Source of the DNA: an uncultured Lactobacillus sp.
GTDB lineage: Bacteria; Bacillota; Bacilli; Lactobacillales; Lactobacillaceae
NCBI GenBank assembly: GCA_937874695.1
Contig: CALNAJ010000028.1
Location: 263,512-327,511, forward strand
Reading direction: 5' to 3'
Length of the DNA: 64,000 nucleotides
Shown: positions 7,843 through 15,633 of the stretch, one piece after another
Position numbering within the stretch: the stretch's first letter is position 1
How the letters are laid out: the number at the start of each line of letters is the position of its first letter
Notes under the pieces: model-generated
Database searches by the model: none
The model's input: only the letters and a program-made list of their open reading frames with translations
What the model was told of the DNA's origin: nothing
Program-made: the position numbers and the translations under genes

Positions 7843-8850
7843 TTACTGGTTGTTGCCAACCTTGACGACTGCCTTGCTGACGCCCTTGATTTTACCGTTA
7901 AGGACATCTTCGACTTGTTCCAAACTAACTTCGTGACTGATCAGGGAATCAACGTCCACTTCACCACTAGCCAATAAGGCGATAGCATCTTCGAAAGCGT
8001 ATGGGTTGATGAAGGCCCCTTGGATCTTCAATTGCTTTTGATAAACTTCGTACGTGTTCATGGAGAAGGTTTGATCTGGCTTGCCGACCCCAAACATCAA
8101 GACTTGCGCACCCTTCTTGGTAGCGGAAACGGCCTGTTCCTGCGTTTGTGGTAATCCGACAGCTTCAATGACGACATCATAGTCGGCAGGAATGCTGTCA
8201 CGCTTGGTATTGTAGGTGTTGGTAACACCAAATTTTTCTTTGTTGAAGGCTAATTTTTCATCAATGATTCCGGCAAAATCCACTTGGTGAACGCCGTAAG
8301 CTTGTAAGAGTTGCACGAACAGTTGGCCCATGAACCCATCACCAATGACTAACGCCTTTTGATAGGGCTTAACGTCGATCAGGCTCATCCCGTGAACGGC
8401 ACAAGAGAGTGGCTCAGTGGTTGCAGCGTCCTTTAAGGAAACGCTTTCAGGAATGGGGTACACAACGGATGATGGTGCGGTGAAGGATTCCTCCAGGCCA
8501 CCATCACGGGTAACCCCAACGGCTGACAGATGGTCACAGAGTTCTGGACGATCCGTCCGGCAGTACTCACATTGCCCACAGTAGATGTTAGGGTCAACGG
8601 TGACCCGGTCGCCAACCTTGACGTTGGTGACGTCACTACCGATAGCGGCGACGATTCCGGAATTTTCATGTCCCAAGACGATTGGTGGCACGGCATTGGC
8701 AGAACCAGGAAGACCCGCATACAACGCACGGTCGGTCCCACAGATACCAGCGTAAGCGGTGTTGACCAAGACCTCATTTGATTTAACTTCTGGCTTCTTC
8801 AAATCTTGAATCTCCATTTGTTTCGTTCCAGTTAAGACTAAGGCTTTCAT
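7843..8850 (-). CDS. Zinc-dependent medium-chain dehydrogenase, copy A
   Basis: A 335-residue MDR-superfamily NAD(P)-dependent polyol/sugar dehydrogenase. Catalytic zinc ligands are Cys37 (GICGTDRALYAG) and the His61-Glu62 pair (LGHENSG). The structural zinc lobe has four Cys at 91, 94, 97 and 105 (CGQCEYCRTDRPELC). A Rossmann fold follows (VIGDGFMGQLFVQLL). It is second in the operon after the ROK kinase, 17 bp from it. The family context (sorbitol or threonine dehydrogenase-like) suggests oxidation of a polyol or sugar hydroxyl. The true substrate is not evident. Its paralogue at 11575 is nearly identical by eye. Confidence 0.85.
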   Translation of the reverse strand: MKALVLTGTKQMEIQDLKKPEVKSNEVLVNTAYAGICGTDRALYAGLPGSANAVPPIVLGHENSGIVAAIGSDVTNVKVGDRVTVDPNIYCGQCEYCRTDRPELCDHLSAVGVTRDGGLEESFTAPSSVVYPIPESVSLKDAATTEPLSCAVHGMSLIDVKPYQKALVIGDGFMGQLFVQLLQAYGVHQVDFAGIIDEKLAFNKEKFGVTNTYNTKRDSIPADYDVVIEAVGLPQTQEQAVSATKKGAQVLMFGVGKPDQTFSMNTYEVYQKQLKIQGAFINPYAFEDAIALLASGEVDVDSLISHEVSLEQVEDVLNGKIKGVSKAVVKVGNNQ

Positions 8851-8867
8851 AATTGAAATCTCCCTTT

Positions 8868-9743
8868 CTATTTTTTGTATTCTTTAAGTGCGAGGGCAAA
8901 ATCACCCAACGTTGCAGAACCGTTATTTTTAACCGCCGGCATCACGATGTAATCTTCGAGTTTGCCAACGTCGACGTAATCATTTAATAATTTAGCAAAT
9001 TCGGCACGAACCTTGACCAAGAAGCCTTCGCTAACGACACCGCCACCAAAAACAATCTTGTCGGGCCGAAGCATCAGCGTTTCCTGCAAGGCGGCTTGGG
9101 CCACGTAGTACGCGAGGATATCCCAGACGTGATCCGTCAATGGCACATCCTTACCAGGCTTCCCCAGCCGGGCATCAAATGTCGGCCCGCTGACCAAGCC
9201 CTCCAAACAATCACCATGAAAGGGACAAATGCCTGGAAAGTCCAAGTCATCGGGGTGGCGTTTCAACCGCACGTGACCCATCTCAGGATGGCCAAGACTC
9301 CCAATGAAGTCTCCGTTGACGATAGCACCAGCGCCCACGCCGGTCCCAATCGTGAAGTAGACCAACGAGTTGATCTTCTCATTGAAGAGCGTCGACATGA
9401 TGTATTCACCGTAAGCCGAGCCATTCACATCGGTCGTCCAGAACATGGGGATATCAAGATTTTGCTTGAGCCGTCCCACGAAGTCCGTGTCAGGCCAGCC
9501 CTTCTTAGGCGTATTCGTAATGTAGCCGTACTTCGGTGAGTTGTGCCGGAGTTCAATGGGACCAAACGACGAAATTGCGATGGCCTTAACATCCGGGAAC
9601 TGCTTGAAGTAGGCGATAGTTTTACTTAACGTTTCTTCAGGGGTCGTCGTCGGAATCCGCACCTTGTCCAGTACCCGGTAATCTTCATTACCGATGGCAC
9701 ATACGAATTTCGTTCCCCCAGCTTCAATACTGCCGAGTTGCAT
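8868..9743 (-). CDS. ROK-family sugar kinase (fructokinase-like), copy A
   Basis: A 291-residue ROK kinase. I use the ATG at 9743 (MQLGSIEAGGTK) because GGAGG sits 8 nt before it; the upstream extension lacks a binding site. GSIEAGGTKFVCAIG is the phosphate-binding motif, TTDVNGSAYGEY carries the expected sugar and base residues, and IGTGVGAGAIVNG follows. HPEMGHVRLKRHPDD with CPFHGDCLEGL forms the ROK zinc site. The closest named relatives are bacterial fructokinases (ScrK/GmuE type). It is the first gene of the operon, behind a promoter whose -10 abuts a cre site. It could phosphorylate the ketose made by the downstream dehydrogenase. Confidence 0.85.
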   Translation of the reverse strand: MQLGSIEAGGTKFVCAIGNEDYRVLDKVRIPTTTPEETLSKTIAYFKQFPDVKAIAISSFGPIELRHNSPKYGYITNTPKKGWPDTDFVGRLKQNLDIPMFWTTDVNGSAYGEYIMSTLFNEKINSLVYFTIGTGVGAGAIVNGDFIGSLGHPEMGHVRLKRHPDDLDFPGICPFHGDCLEGLVSGPTFDARLGKPGKDVPLTDHVWDILAYYVAQAALQETLMLRPDKIVFGGGVVSEGFLVKVRAEFAKLLNDYVDVGKLEDYIVMPAVKNNGSATLGDFALALKEYKK

Positions 9744-9823
9744 AAATATTGCCTCCATCTTTCGTCGGGGCCGTAACCCACGACACATAATTACTAGGCT
9801 ATGAATCACTAGCCCGTTCACCT

Positions 9824-9842
9824 TTAAAGCGCTTTCAGTATA
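9824..9842 (-). promoter_or_regulatory. Operon A -10 element with overlapping cre site
   Basis: On the minus strand TATACT (9837-9842) runs straight into TGAAAGCGCTTTAA (9824-9837), a near-consensus CcpA site (TGWAANCGNTNWCA). A cre just after the -10 normally blocks transcription when glucose is present. Operon B has the same layout at 13552-13570. Confidence 0.7.
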
Positions 9843-9923
9843 ACATCCGAAACACCCCGAATAGGGCCCTTTCACCAACCCAAAATTTTCAGAAAGCGTA
9901 AATGCAGCTCAGCATGGCCCAAA

Positions 9924-9937
9924 TGTAACCGATTACA
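9924..9937. promoter_or_regulatory. Upstream cre site of operon A
   Basis: TGTAACCGATTACA matches the cre consensus at every position. It lies 100 bp from the promoter-proximal cre. Operon B keeps a decayed version (TGTAATCAATTTCA, 13651-13664) at the same distance. Confidence 0.65.
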
Positions 9938-10074
9938 TTTTTCGTACGTCTCGGGCCACATTCCTATGAATGCTGGTAAATAGAAAATAGTACAGGCTGG
10001 CTTACAGGCGACATATAGCCAATGAAACCGTTTTCTTTTTCGTAAAATAGCCAGTCATGGTTAAACGCTGCCTA

Positions 10075-10258
10075 AGCCGGAGGCAGTCAGAAACGTCGCC
10101 GGCCGTGTCGATGACCTTAGCTGACGTCCTTTGTCAGGTTAGGTCATGGAACGCGCTTGAAGACGTCTGAACTGTGACGGCTTCAAGTCGAGGTTCAAGA
10201 CCGCTCCTCAGGCTTGAACCGGTCCCCACAGCAGGCAAAGTTTCTGACAGCCGCAGGC
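10075..10258 (+). repeat. Structured intergenic repeat, copy 4
   Basis: Second-subtype copy. Terminal arms are TCAGAAAC/GTTTCTGA. The inner arm is TGACCT/AGGTCA capped by CTGAC/GTCAG. Hairpin three is CTTGAAG/CTTCAAG around CGTC/GACG. Hairpin four is GGTTCAAG/CTTGAACC. Each differs from copy 3 on both sides of the stem. Confidence 0.9.
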
Positions 10259-10285
10259 AGACACGACAGTCTTCAACCATGACGC

Positions 10286-10315
10286 AAAAAATCCTCGCCG
10301 CAATCGACGAGGATT
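10286..10315 (-). terminator. Terminator of duplicated operon B
   Basis: On the minus strand AATCCTCGTCG pairs with CGGCGAGGATT around ATTG (one G-U pair), followed by a T-run. It lies 47 bp after the last stop codon. Confidence 0.85.
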
Positions 10316-10361
10316 CTCTGTCCCTAATGCAATTCTCTTAAACTCTCTAGCCGGATGTTAA

Positions 10362-10754
10362 TTAATCCAAAATCTGGCAAAATTCAATTGTTTCGTGGTT
10401 CGGGCCGAGGATGTTGAAGAAGCGAATCCCGTTGCTCCAGAACGTTGGAATGGATTGGATTTCATCGTTGACCAGGTCTAACCCTTGTTCCTTAGCGGCA
10501 GCGAAGGCTTGATCGATGTTGGTCGTGTTCAATGAAATATGATTGATGGCACCAGCTTGGGGATTGGTTGGATCGCCCTCCCAGGTTTCAATCGTCAGGT
10601 TGCCTAACCGCATGAAGGCACACCGGTTGTCGCCGTTAGGGAATAACCCTGCTTGTTCGAACCCGATGGACTTGTAAAAGGCAATCGTTTTGTCTAAATC
10701 ACTTGATGGAATCCCGACATGTTGGATGCCAGTAATGAAATCTTGTACTGCCAT
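10362..10754 (-). CDS. VOC-family (glyoxalase-like) protein, copy B
   Basis: A 130-residue paralogue of the protein at 6632 with the same length and the same ligand motifs (GIQHVGIP, TIETWEGD, INHISLNT, ETIEFCQILD). Differences are mostly conservative and concentrated at the N terminus and around residues 95-108. It is the last gene of operon B, 16 bp after the membrane protein, and a strong terminator follows. Both copies look intact, so both probably function. Confidence 0.85.
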   Translation of the reverse strand: MAVQDFITGIQHVGIPSSDLDKTIAFYKSIGFEQAGLFPNGDNRCAFMRLGNLTIETWEGDPTNPQAGAINHISLNTTNIDQAFAAAKEQGLDLVNDEIQSIPTFWSNGIRFFNILGPNHETIEFCQILD

Positions 10755-10770
10755 AAGTTAATTTGCTCCT

Positions 10771-11556
10771 TTAATCGTCAATTTTACCTACGTCAACTGC
10801 TTGGTGTTTTAGCTTTGGGAAGATCGTCTTGTCGGCAATCCCCGTAATCCCGCCTTGTGCCAGGAAGGCAAAGACCGTTCCCAGACCAAAGTTTACAAAT
10901 GTATGGGTGATGATCACCGCAATGATGGCCATGATGGTCGGTGGAATGTAGGAAGCCCACATCGCTTTGGCGGCGTTCCCCTTAAAGTAGCGGAACCGCA
11001 GAATCTGCATCAAGTCATCGGCGGGATGGAGTACCAAGTTGACCCGTTGATAGATGGAAATAGCAACGGCAATGAAGGCGACCCCTAAGAAGTTCAGCCC
11101 AATATACAGGATGATCATCCCCATACTGCGCGCTTCGGGTAGGCCGGCAAACAAGCCCGGATACTTGCCAGTGAAGAAATCTTCAAACACTTGAATCAAC
11201 GCGGAGAATGGCACCATGAAGACCATGTTCCCGGCAATTCGTTTCCAGTCCCAGTGGTGAATCAAGATGGCATTTAGCACCGCCGTCAAGAAACCCATGA
11301 CTAGGAACGCCCAGAAAAGGTTCCAGTGAAACGCGGTCCCCAAGTTGGCTTCGGCCGCTGACCAATAGGCCGCCCCTAAGAAGGACGGGTGGATCTTGGC
11401 GCTAGTGACCAGCGTCAGCACGTTTCCGGCCGAGTTGATCACTAGTGATAATGCGAAGTAGGCAATGGCTTTACCCATTGAGATTGTCCGTCCATTACTG
11501 GTGACATCCATTGTTTCAGCCCCTTCGTTCAAATCAGTTGCTGCTTCAACTTTCAC
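10771..11556 (-). CDS. YczE/YitT-like integral membrane protein, copy B
   Basis: A 261-residue paralogue of the protein at 7057. It keeps the INSAGNVLTLVTSAKIHPSF, YQRVNLVLHPADDLMQILRF and GLGTVFAFLAQGGITG blocks. It differs mainly in the loop after DFFTGK, where two residues are inserted (YPG), and at the C terminus, which gains IDD. Same operon position between the dehydrogenase and the VOC gene. Transport is inferred only from context. Confidence 0.7.
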   Translation of the reverse strand: MKVEAATDLNEGAETMDVTSNGRTISMGKAIAYFALSLVINSAGNVLTLVTSAKIHPSFLGAAYWSAAEANLGTAFHWNLFWAFLVMGFLTAVLNAILIHHWDWKRIAGNMVFMVPFSALIQVFEDFFTGKYPGLFAGLPEARSMGMIILYIGLNFLGVAFIAVAISIYQRVNLVLHPADDLMQILRFRYFKGNAAKAMWASYIPPTIMAIIAVIITHTFVNFGLGTVFAFLAQGGITGIADKTIFPKLKHQAVDVGKIDD

Positions 11557-11574
11557 AATTATCCCTTACCTTTA

Positions 11575-12576
11575 CTAGTCGCTGACTTTGACAACAGCCT
11601 TGCTGACACCGGCAACCTTGCCGTTCAGAACGTCTTCAACTTGTTCCAAGCTAACTTCGTGGCTGATCAAGGATTCAACATCCAATTGACCGCTAGCTAA
11701 CAGCGCAATAGCATCTTCGAAGGCGTATGGGTTGATGAAGGCCCCTTGGATCTTCAATTGCTTTTGGTAAACTTCATAAGTGTTCATGGAGAAGGTTTGG
11801 TCTGGCTTCCCAACACCAAACATCAAGACTTGGGCACCCTTCTTGGTTGCTTCAACGGCTTCTTCTTGTGTTTGTGGTAAACCAACAGCTTCGATAACCA
11901 CGTCGTAGTCGGCAGGAATGCTGTCGTGCTTCGTGTTGTAAGTGTTCGTAACACCAAACTTTTCCTTGTTGAAAGCTAACTTCTTGTCGTTTAAGCCGGC
12001 GAAATCCACTTGGTGAACACCGTAAGCTTGTAATAATTGCACAAAGATTTGACCCATGAAACCATCACCGATGACCAAAGCCTTTTGATATGGCGTTAAG
12101 TCCAATAATTTTACCCCGTGGACTGCGCAAGAGATTGGTTCCGTCGTTGCAGCGGACTTTAATGAGACGCTGTCAGGCAATGGGTAAACAACGGATGCTG
12201 GTGCAGTGAATGACTTTTCCAAACCACCATCGCGGGTAACCCCAACGGCAGACAAGTTGTCACACAGTTCTGGACGGTCAGTCCGGCAGTATTCGCATTC
12301 GCCACAGTAGATGTTAGGGTCAACGGTTACCCGGTCGCCAACCTTGACGTTGGTGACTTCGCTACCGATAGCAGCAACGACACCGGAGTTTTCATGACCT
12401 AAAACGATTGGTGGTACAGCATCGGCTGAACCAGGAAGACCAGCGTACAATGCGCGGTCGGTCCCACAGATGCCGGCGTAGGCGGTGTCGACCAATACTT
12501 CGTTAGGTTTTACTTCTGGGGTAGGTAAATCTTGGATCTCCATTTTTTTCGTTCCGGTTAATACTAAGGCTTTCAT
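11575..12576 (-). CDS. Zinc-dependent medium-chain dehydrogenase, copy B
   Basis: A 333-residue paralogue of the dehydrogenase at 7843. Catalytic zinc residues (GICGTDRALYAG, LGHENSG) and the four-Cys structural site (CGECEYCRTDRPELC) are unchanged, as is the Rossmann motif VIGDGFMGQIFVQLL. The substitutions avoid the active site, so substrate range is probably shared. It is second in operon B, 18 bp after the ROK kinase. Confidence 0.85.
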   Translation of the reverse strand: MKALVLTGTKKMEIQDLPTPEVKPNEVLVDTAYAGICGTDRALYAGLPGSADAVPPIVLGHENSGVVAAIGSEVTNVKVGDRVTVDPNIYCGECEYCRTDRPELCDNLSAVGVTRDGGLEKSFTAPASVVYPLPDSVSLKSAATTEPISCAVHGVKLLDLTPYQKALVIGDGFMGQIFVQLLQAYGVHQVDFAGLNDKKLAFNKEKFGVTNTYNTKHDSIPADYDVVIEAVGLPQTQEEAVEATKKGAQVLMFGVGKPDQTFSMNTYEVYQKQLKIQGAFINPYAFEDAIALLASGQLDVESLISHEVSLEQVEDVLNGKVAGVSKAVVKVSD

Positions 12577-12594
12577 AAGGTAATTCTTCCTCTC

Positions 12595-13471
12595 TTATTT
12601 GTTATATTCTTTGAGTGCTAAGGCGAAATCGCCTAGTGTAGCTGAGCCATTTTCCTTGACGGAAGGCATCACAATGTAATCTTCAACGTTGCCCACGTCA
12701 ACGTAACCGTTGAGGAGCTTCGTGAATTCGGCGCGTACCTTAACCAGGAAGGCCTCGCTGACAACGCCACCGCCGAAGATAATCTTATCGGGACGCAACA
12801 TCAACGTTTCCTGTAAGGCTGCTTGAGCCACGTAGTAAGCCATGATATCCCAGACGTGATCGGTCATTGGGACTTCATGACCATGTCTACCGAGCCGCGC
12901 GTCAAACGTGGGCCCACTGACCAGACCTTCCAAGCAATCGCCGTGGAAGGGGCAGATACCCTTGAAATCAAGGTCATCGGGATGCCGCTTCAACCGGACG
13001 TGTCCCATTTCGGGATGCCCCATTGACCCGACAAACTCACCATCCACGATAGCACCGGCACCAACGCCAGTCCCAATCGTGAAGTAGACGAGCGAATCGA
13101 TCTTTTCGTTGAACAACGTGGAAACCACGTATTCACCGTAAGCGGACCCGTTCACATCGGTCGTCCAAGCCATCGGCACGTCCAGGTCCTGCTTGAGCCG
13201 ACCTAAGAAGTCGGTGTTGGACCAGTGGGCCTTAGGCGTATCCGTCACATACCCATATTTAGGGGCGTTGCGCCGGAGTTCAATGGGACCAAATGAAGAA
13301 ATCCCGATAGCTTTTAAATCTGGGTACTGTTTAAAGTAAGCGATACATTGACTTAACGTTTCTTCTGGAGTGGTGGTAGGAATAATCACCCGGTTATCCG
13401 TGCGATAATCTTCGTTACCGATTGCACAAACAAACTTTGTTCCACCAGCTTCAATACTTCCGAGTTGCATA
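12595..13471 (-). CDS. ROK-family sugar kinase (fructokinase-like), copy B
   Basis: A paralogue of the kinase at 8868 with the same start logic: ATG at 13471 with GGAGG upstream, inside a slightly longer frame that opens MEVAT. It keeps GSIEAGGTKFVCAIG, TTDVNGSAYGEY, IGTGVGAGAIVDG and the zinc site HPEMGHVRLKRHPDD plus CPFHGDCLEGL. It is the first gene of operon B, behind a TATACT-cre promoter matching that of operon A. Confidence 0.85.
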
Positions 13472-13551
13472 GTCGCTACCTCCATGTGTGGCTGCGGGGT
13501 CGTGACCCACAGCGCCTAATTACTTAGTGATGAATGACCGTACAGCCATTT

Positions 13552-13570
13552 TTAAATCGTTTTCAGTATA
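13552..13570 (-). promoter_or_regulatory. Operon B -10 element with overlapping cre site
   Basis: Minus-strand TATACT (13565-13570) is followed without a gap by TGAAAACGATTTAA (13552-13565), a good cre match. The arrangement is the same as in operon A, so the regulatory region was duplicated with the genes. Confidence 0.65.
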
Positions 13571-13744
13571 GCATCGCGACCAGCCCTTTTAAGGCCTTTT
13601 TTCGCCCTGTAATTTTCAGAAAATACCGAGAAAGTGAAGAATGACGCAAATGTAATCAATTTCATTTTTTAGTGAAATAGGTCACTTAATCGGCAAATTG
13701 ACCACTTGGTGAAAGGGTTTACCTATCATTTTCATACAATCCGG

Positions 13745-13773
13745 TTGCCCCAAATCGTCATCCGTGCTAAGCT
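13745..13773 (+). promoter_or_regulatory. Promoter of the guanidine exporter operon
   Basis: TTGCCC (13745-13750) and TAAGCT (13768-13773) are separated by 17 bp. The predicted start, near 13780, is about 25 nt before the riboswitch aptamer. Confidence 0.5.
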
Positions 13774-13804
13774 AATGCCACCGAATAAATCATATATTCT
13801 GTTC

Positions 13805-13926
13805 TCTAGGGTTCCGCTGCACTCGCAGGTCTGGTCCGAGAGGGAACCTACGGGTGGTCCCGTAGACACGGAAGGGAAAAAGCCTGGGAGATGTCGTCGT
13901 TAAGACAACATTTCTCAGGCTTTTTT
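13805..13926 (+). ncRNA. Guanidine-I (ykkC subtype 1) riboswitch with terminator
   Basis: The conserved blocks of the ykkC guanidine-I aptamer occur in order: CTAGGGTTCCGC, GGTCTGGTCCGAGAG, ACGGG, ACACGG, then AAAAAGCCTGGGAGA. The last block also forms the 5' side of a terminator (AGCCTGGGAGATGT with ACATTTCTCAGGCT and a T-run to 13926). Guanidine binding would sequester it and allow read-through. The SMR genes downstream are the classic target. Confidence 0.95.
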
Positions 13927-13950
13927 CACGTCTATTTAGGAGGAACAATC

Positions 13951-14277
13951 ATGTTAAAACACTGGTTACGCGTCGTCTATGGCGCGATCTTCGAGGTCGG
14001 CTGGGTCGTGGGCTTCAAACACGCCGCCACCCTCTGGGAGTGGGGGCTGACCGCCCTCGCCGTCTACCTTAGCTTTTACTTTTTGATCAAGGCTGGTGAA
14101 GTACTCCCAGCTGGCACGGCCTATGCCGTCTTCGTAGGGTTGGGCACGCTCGGCACCACGGTCACAGGAATCATAGCCTTCGGGGAACCGGTCAGTCTGG
14201 CCAAGGTTGCCCTCATTTTCCTACTACTCATTGGTATTGGCGGTCTCCAGATGGTCACCGCTAGAGAGGAGCACTGA
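13951..14277 (+). CDS. gdnC: SMR-family guanidinium exporter subunit (GdnC/YkkC-like)
   Basis: A 108-residue small multidrug resistance protein with four TM helices. The ATG at 13951 follows AGGAGG; the longer frame reaching back to 13891 overlaps the riboswitch and is rejected. The essential Glu of helix 1 is in AIFEVGWVVGFKHA, and the helix-3 signature reads LPAGTAYAVFVGLGTLG. It is paired with gdnD, whose ATG begins 2 nt after this stop, so the two probably form a heterodimer. The riboswitch supports guanidinium as the exported ion, exchanged for protons. Symbol by homology to B. subtilis ykkCD. Confidence 0.9.
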   Translation: MLKHWLRVVYGAIFEVGWVVGFKHAATLWEWGLTALAVYLSFYFLIKAGEVLPAGTAYAVFVGLGTLGTTVTGIIAFGEPVSLAKVALIFLLLIGIGGLQMVTAREEH

Positions 14278-14278
14278 C

Positions 14279-14593
14279 ATGGCCTGGATTTTCTTAATTA
14301 TCGCCGGTCTCTGTGAAATGCTCGGCGTGACCTTTATGAACTGGGCCCTGCAACGCCGCACCTGGCCACTCTGGTCGGCAATGGTGGTGGGCTATGGCCT
14401 CAGCTTTGGTTTTCTCGAACTCGCCCTGCAGACGTTGCCGATGGGTACCGCCTACGCCATCTGGACAGGAATCGGCGCAGCCGGTGGTGTCCTGACGGGA
14501 ATGCTCTTCTTCGGCGAATCCCGGAACTGGCGCAAGCTACTCTGGATTGGCGTCATTCTGATCGCCGTGATGGGCCTCAAGCTAATCAGTTAG
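14279..14593 (+). CDS. gdnD: SMR-family guanidinium exporter subunit (GdnD/YkkD-like)
   Basis: A 104-residue SMR protein with four TM helices. Glu13 of helix 1 (AGLCEMLGVTFMNWA) and the LPMGTAYAIWTGIGAAGG signature are intact. The ATG at 14279 has a GAGGAG site inside the end of gdnC, so the two are translationally coupled. A longer frame from 14207 is only the out-of-frame overlap with gdnC. Its 3' end overlaps the convergent GNAT gene by 12 bp. Confidence 0.9.
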   Translation: MAWIFLIIAGLCEMLGVTFMNWALQRRTWPLWSAMVVGYGLSFGFLELALQTLPMGTAYAIWTGIGAAGGVLTGMLFFGESRNWRKLLWIGVILIAVMGLKLIS

Positions 14594-15076
14594 TGGCAAC
14601 ACCAGATTGTACCAAGTTTCCCCAGCATGGGTGGAAGTAGAAACGCCCTCGTTGACGTATCCGTTGGCTTCATAAAACGGCACCAATCGTTTGAGACAGG
14701 TCAGCGTGATGGCCTGGCGGTGTTGCCGACGCGCCACGGTAGCGAGAGCCGTCAGTAAGTGGCTGGCGATGCCGGCGCCACGGTGGTCGGGACTAACGGC
14801 GAGACTCAACACGGTCTGGTACGCATCACCAGCCGCATTGGGCGTGGATTTTTCAAAGAGTGCATCGGTCAGATAACGCTGATCAAAGGCTGGTCCGACC
14901 ACGTAGCCAACGACAGTCGCCCCTTGCTTAGCGACGAGAAAGGTATCGGGAATCAAAGCGATTCGTTCGGCCATGCTGGCAGAGGTTGCGGCCTCGGCTG
15001 GTGAAAAGCCGGCGTGCTCGATGGTCATGATTTGATCTAGGTCTGCGGCTTGCGCAGGATTAATGGTAAGGGACAT
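14582..15076 (-). CDS. GNAT-family N-acetyltransferase
   Basis: A 164-residue acetyltransferase. The ATG at 15076 (MSLTINPAQAADLD) has AGGAGG 10 nt upstream, so the longer frame to 15139 was dropped. The acetyl-CoA-binding motif A reads LSLAVSPDHRGAGIASHLL, and motif B ends in CLKRLVPFYEANGYV. Overall it resembles the AANAT-like group of small GNATs. The substrate is unknown. It lies next to the guanidine exporter, convergent and overlapping it by 12 bp; the B. subtilis ykk locus also carries an acetyltransferase, but a shared role is only a guess. Confidence 0.82.
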   Translation of the reverse strand: MSLTINPAQAADLDQIMTIEHAGFSPAEAATSASMAERIALIPDTFLVAKQGATVVGYVVGPAFDQRYLTDALFEKSTPNAAGDAYQTVLSLAVSPDHRGAGIASHLLTALATVARRQHRQAITLTCLKRLVPFYEANGYVNEGVSTSTHAGETWYNLVLPLTD

Positions 15077-15157
15077 AAGGTGAAAACCTCCTGAATTTCT
15101 ATCTGCGCTTAGTATATGCGTGATTGGCCATTGGCTCAACTCGATTGGTCACCCCCA

Positions 15158-15222
15158 CCGCCTGCGGCTGCCAGAATTTTGCCTCCTGTGGGGACCGCCT
15201 GCAGCCAAGGAACTTCGGCTAG
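15158..15222 (-). repeat. Structured intergenic repeat, copy 5 (partial)
   Basis: Only the 3' third is recognisable on the minus strand: CCTTGGCTGCAGGCGGTCCC followed by CACAGGAGGCAAAATTCTGG and CAGCCGCAGGCG. The rest has been replaced by unrelated sequence with a small TGGTTTAAC/GTTGAACCA hairpin. It lies upstream of the GNAT gene and faces copy 6. Confidence 0.8.
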
Positions 15223-15295
15223 AAATGGTTTAACCCCAGAGTTGAACCACTCAGCCACACTGACCTCCCAATTTCAAAATTGTCACAATTCTAAC

Positions 15296-15330
15296 AAAAA
15301 ATGCCATCCAACAATCTGGATGACATTTTT
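15296..15330. terminator. Bidirectional intrinsic terminator
   Basis: AAAAAATGCCATCC pairs with GGATGACATTTTT around an 8-nt loop (one mismatch), with T-runs in both directions. It is the likely end of the GH65 operon message. Confidence 0.8.
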
Positions 15331-15394
15331 AGCTCTCTATCAATGATGACATAGCTAATTGCTAAGCCTCTACAAATCCAACTAATGTCAGTGT

Positions 15395-15599
15395 AGCCGG
15401 AGGCAGCCGGGGGTGTAGCCGGGGGTGTAGCCAGCCGTGACAGTGCCGTTAGTGCGGGCGTTCGATTCTTCCCGTACTTACGGCATGGGACGACCTTGAA
15501 GACTCACGGGTTTAGTGAGGCTTCAAGTCGAGGTGAAATACCGCTTCACAGGATTTCACCGGTCCCCACAGCGGCGGAACCCCCGGCAGCCGTAGGCGA
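15395..15599 (+). repeat. Structured intergenic repeat, copy 6
   Basis: Second-subtype copy. Terminal arms CCGGGGGT/ACCCCCGG, inner arm TGCCGT/ACGGCA, hairpin three CTTGAAG..CTCAC/GTGAG..CTTCAAG, hairpin four GGTGAAAT/ATTTCACC. Near the 5' end the 12-mer CCGGGGGTGTAG is repeated in tandem. It sits between the GH65 stop and the terminator. Confidence 0.9.
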
Positions 15600-15633
15600 A
15601 CCCATACCCACAATTGTTAGCTAGCGGCTCGTG

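Larger units (their letters stand above)
9744..10361. other. Intergenic region between the duplicated operons
   Basis: From right to left it holds the terminator of operon B (10286-10315), repeat copy 4 (10075-10258), two upstream cre-like sites (10023-10036, TGAAACCGTTTTCT; 9924-9937) and the operon A promoter with its cre. No gene is seen. Confidence 0.8.
15077..15633. other. Intergenic region with two repeat copies
   Basis: Holds the partial repeat copy 5, a bidirectional terminator (15296-15330) and the full copy 6. It includes no gene. The minus-strand message from the GH65 gene probably ends at this terminator after passing copy 6. Confidence 0.75.

Noticed and set aside
12823..13026. 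Plus-strand frames inside the duplicated operons
   Set aside because: They are antisense shadows of the kinase and membrane protein genes, recur in both copies only because the DNA is duplicated, and lack ribosome binding sites.
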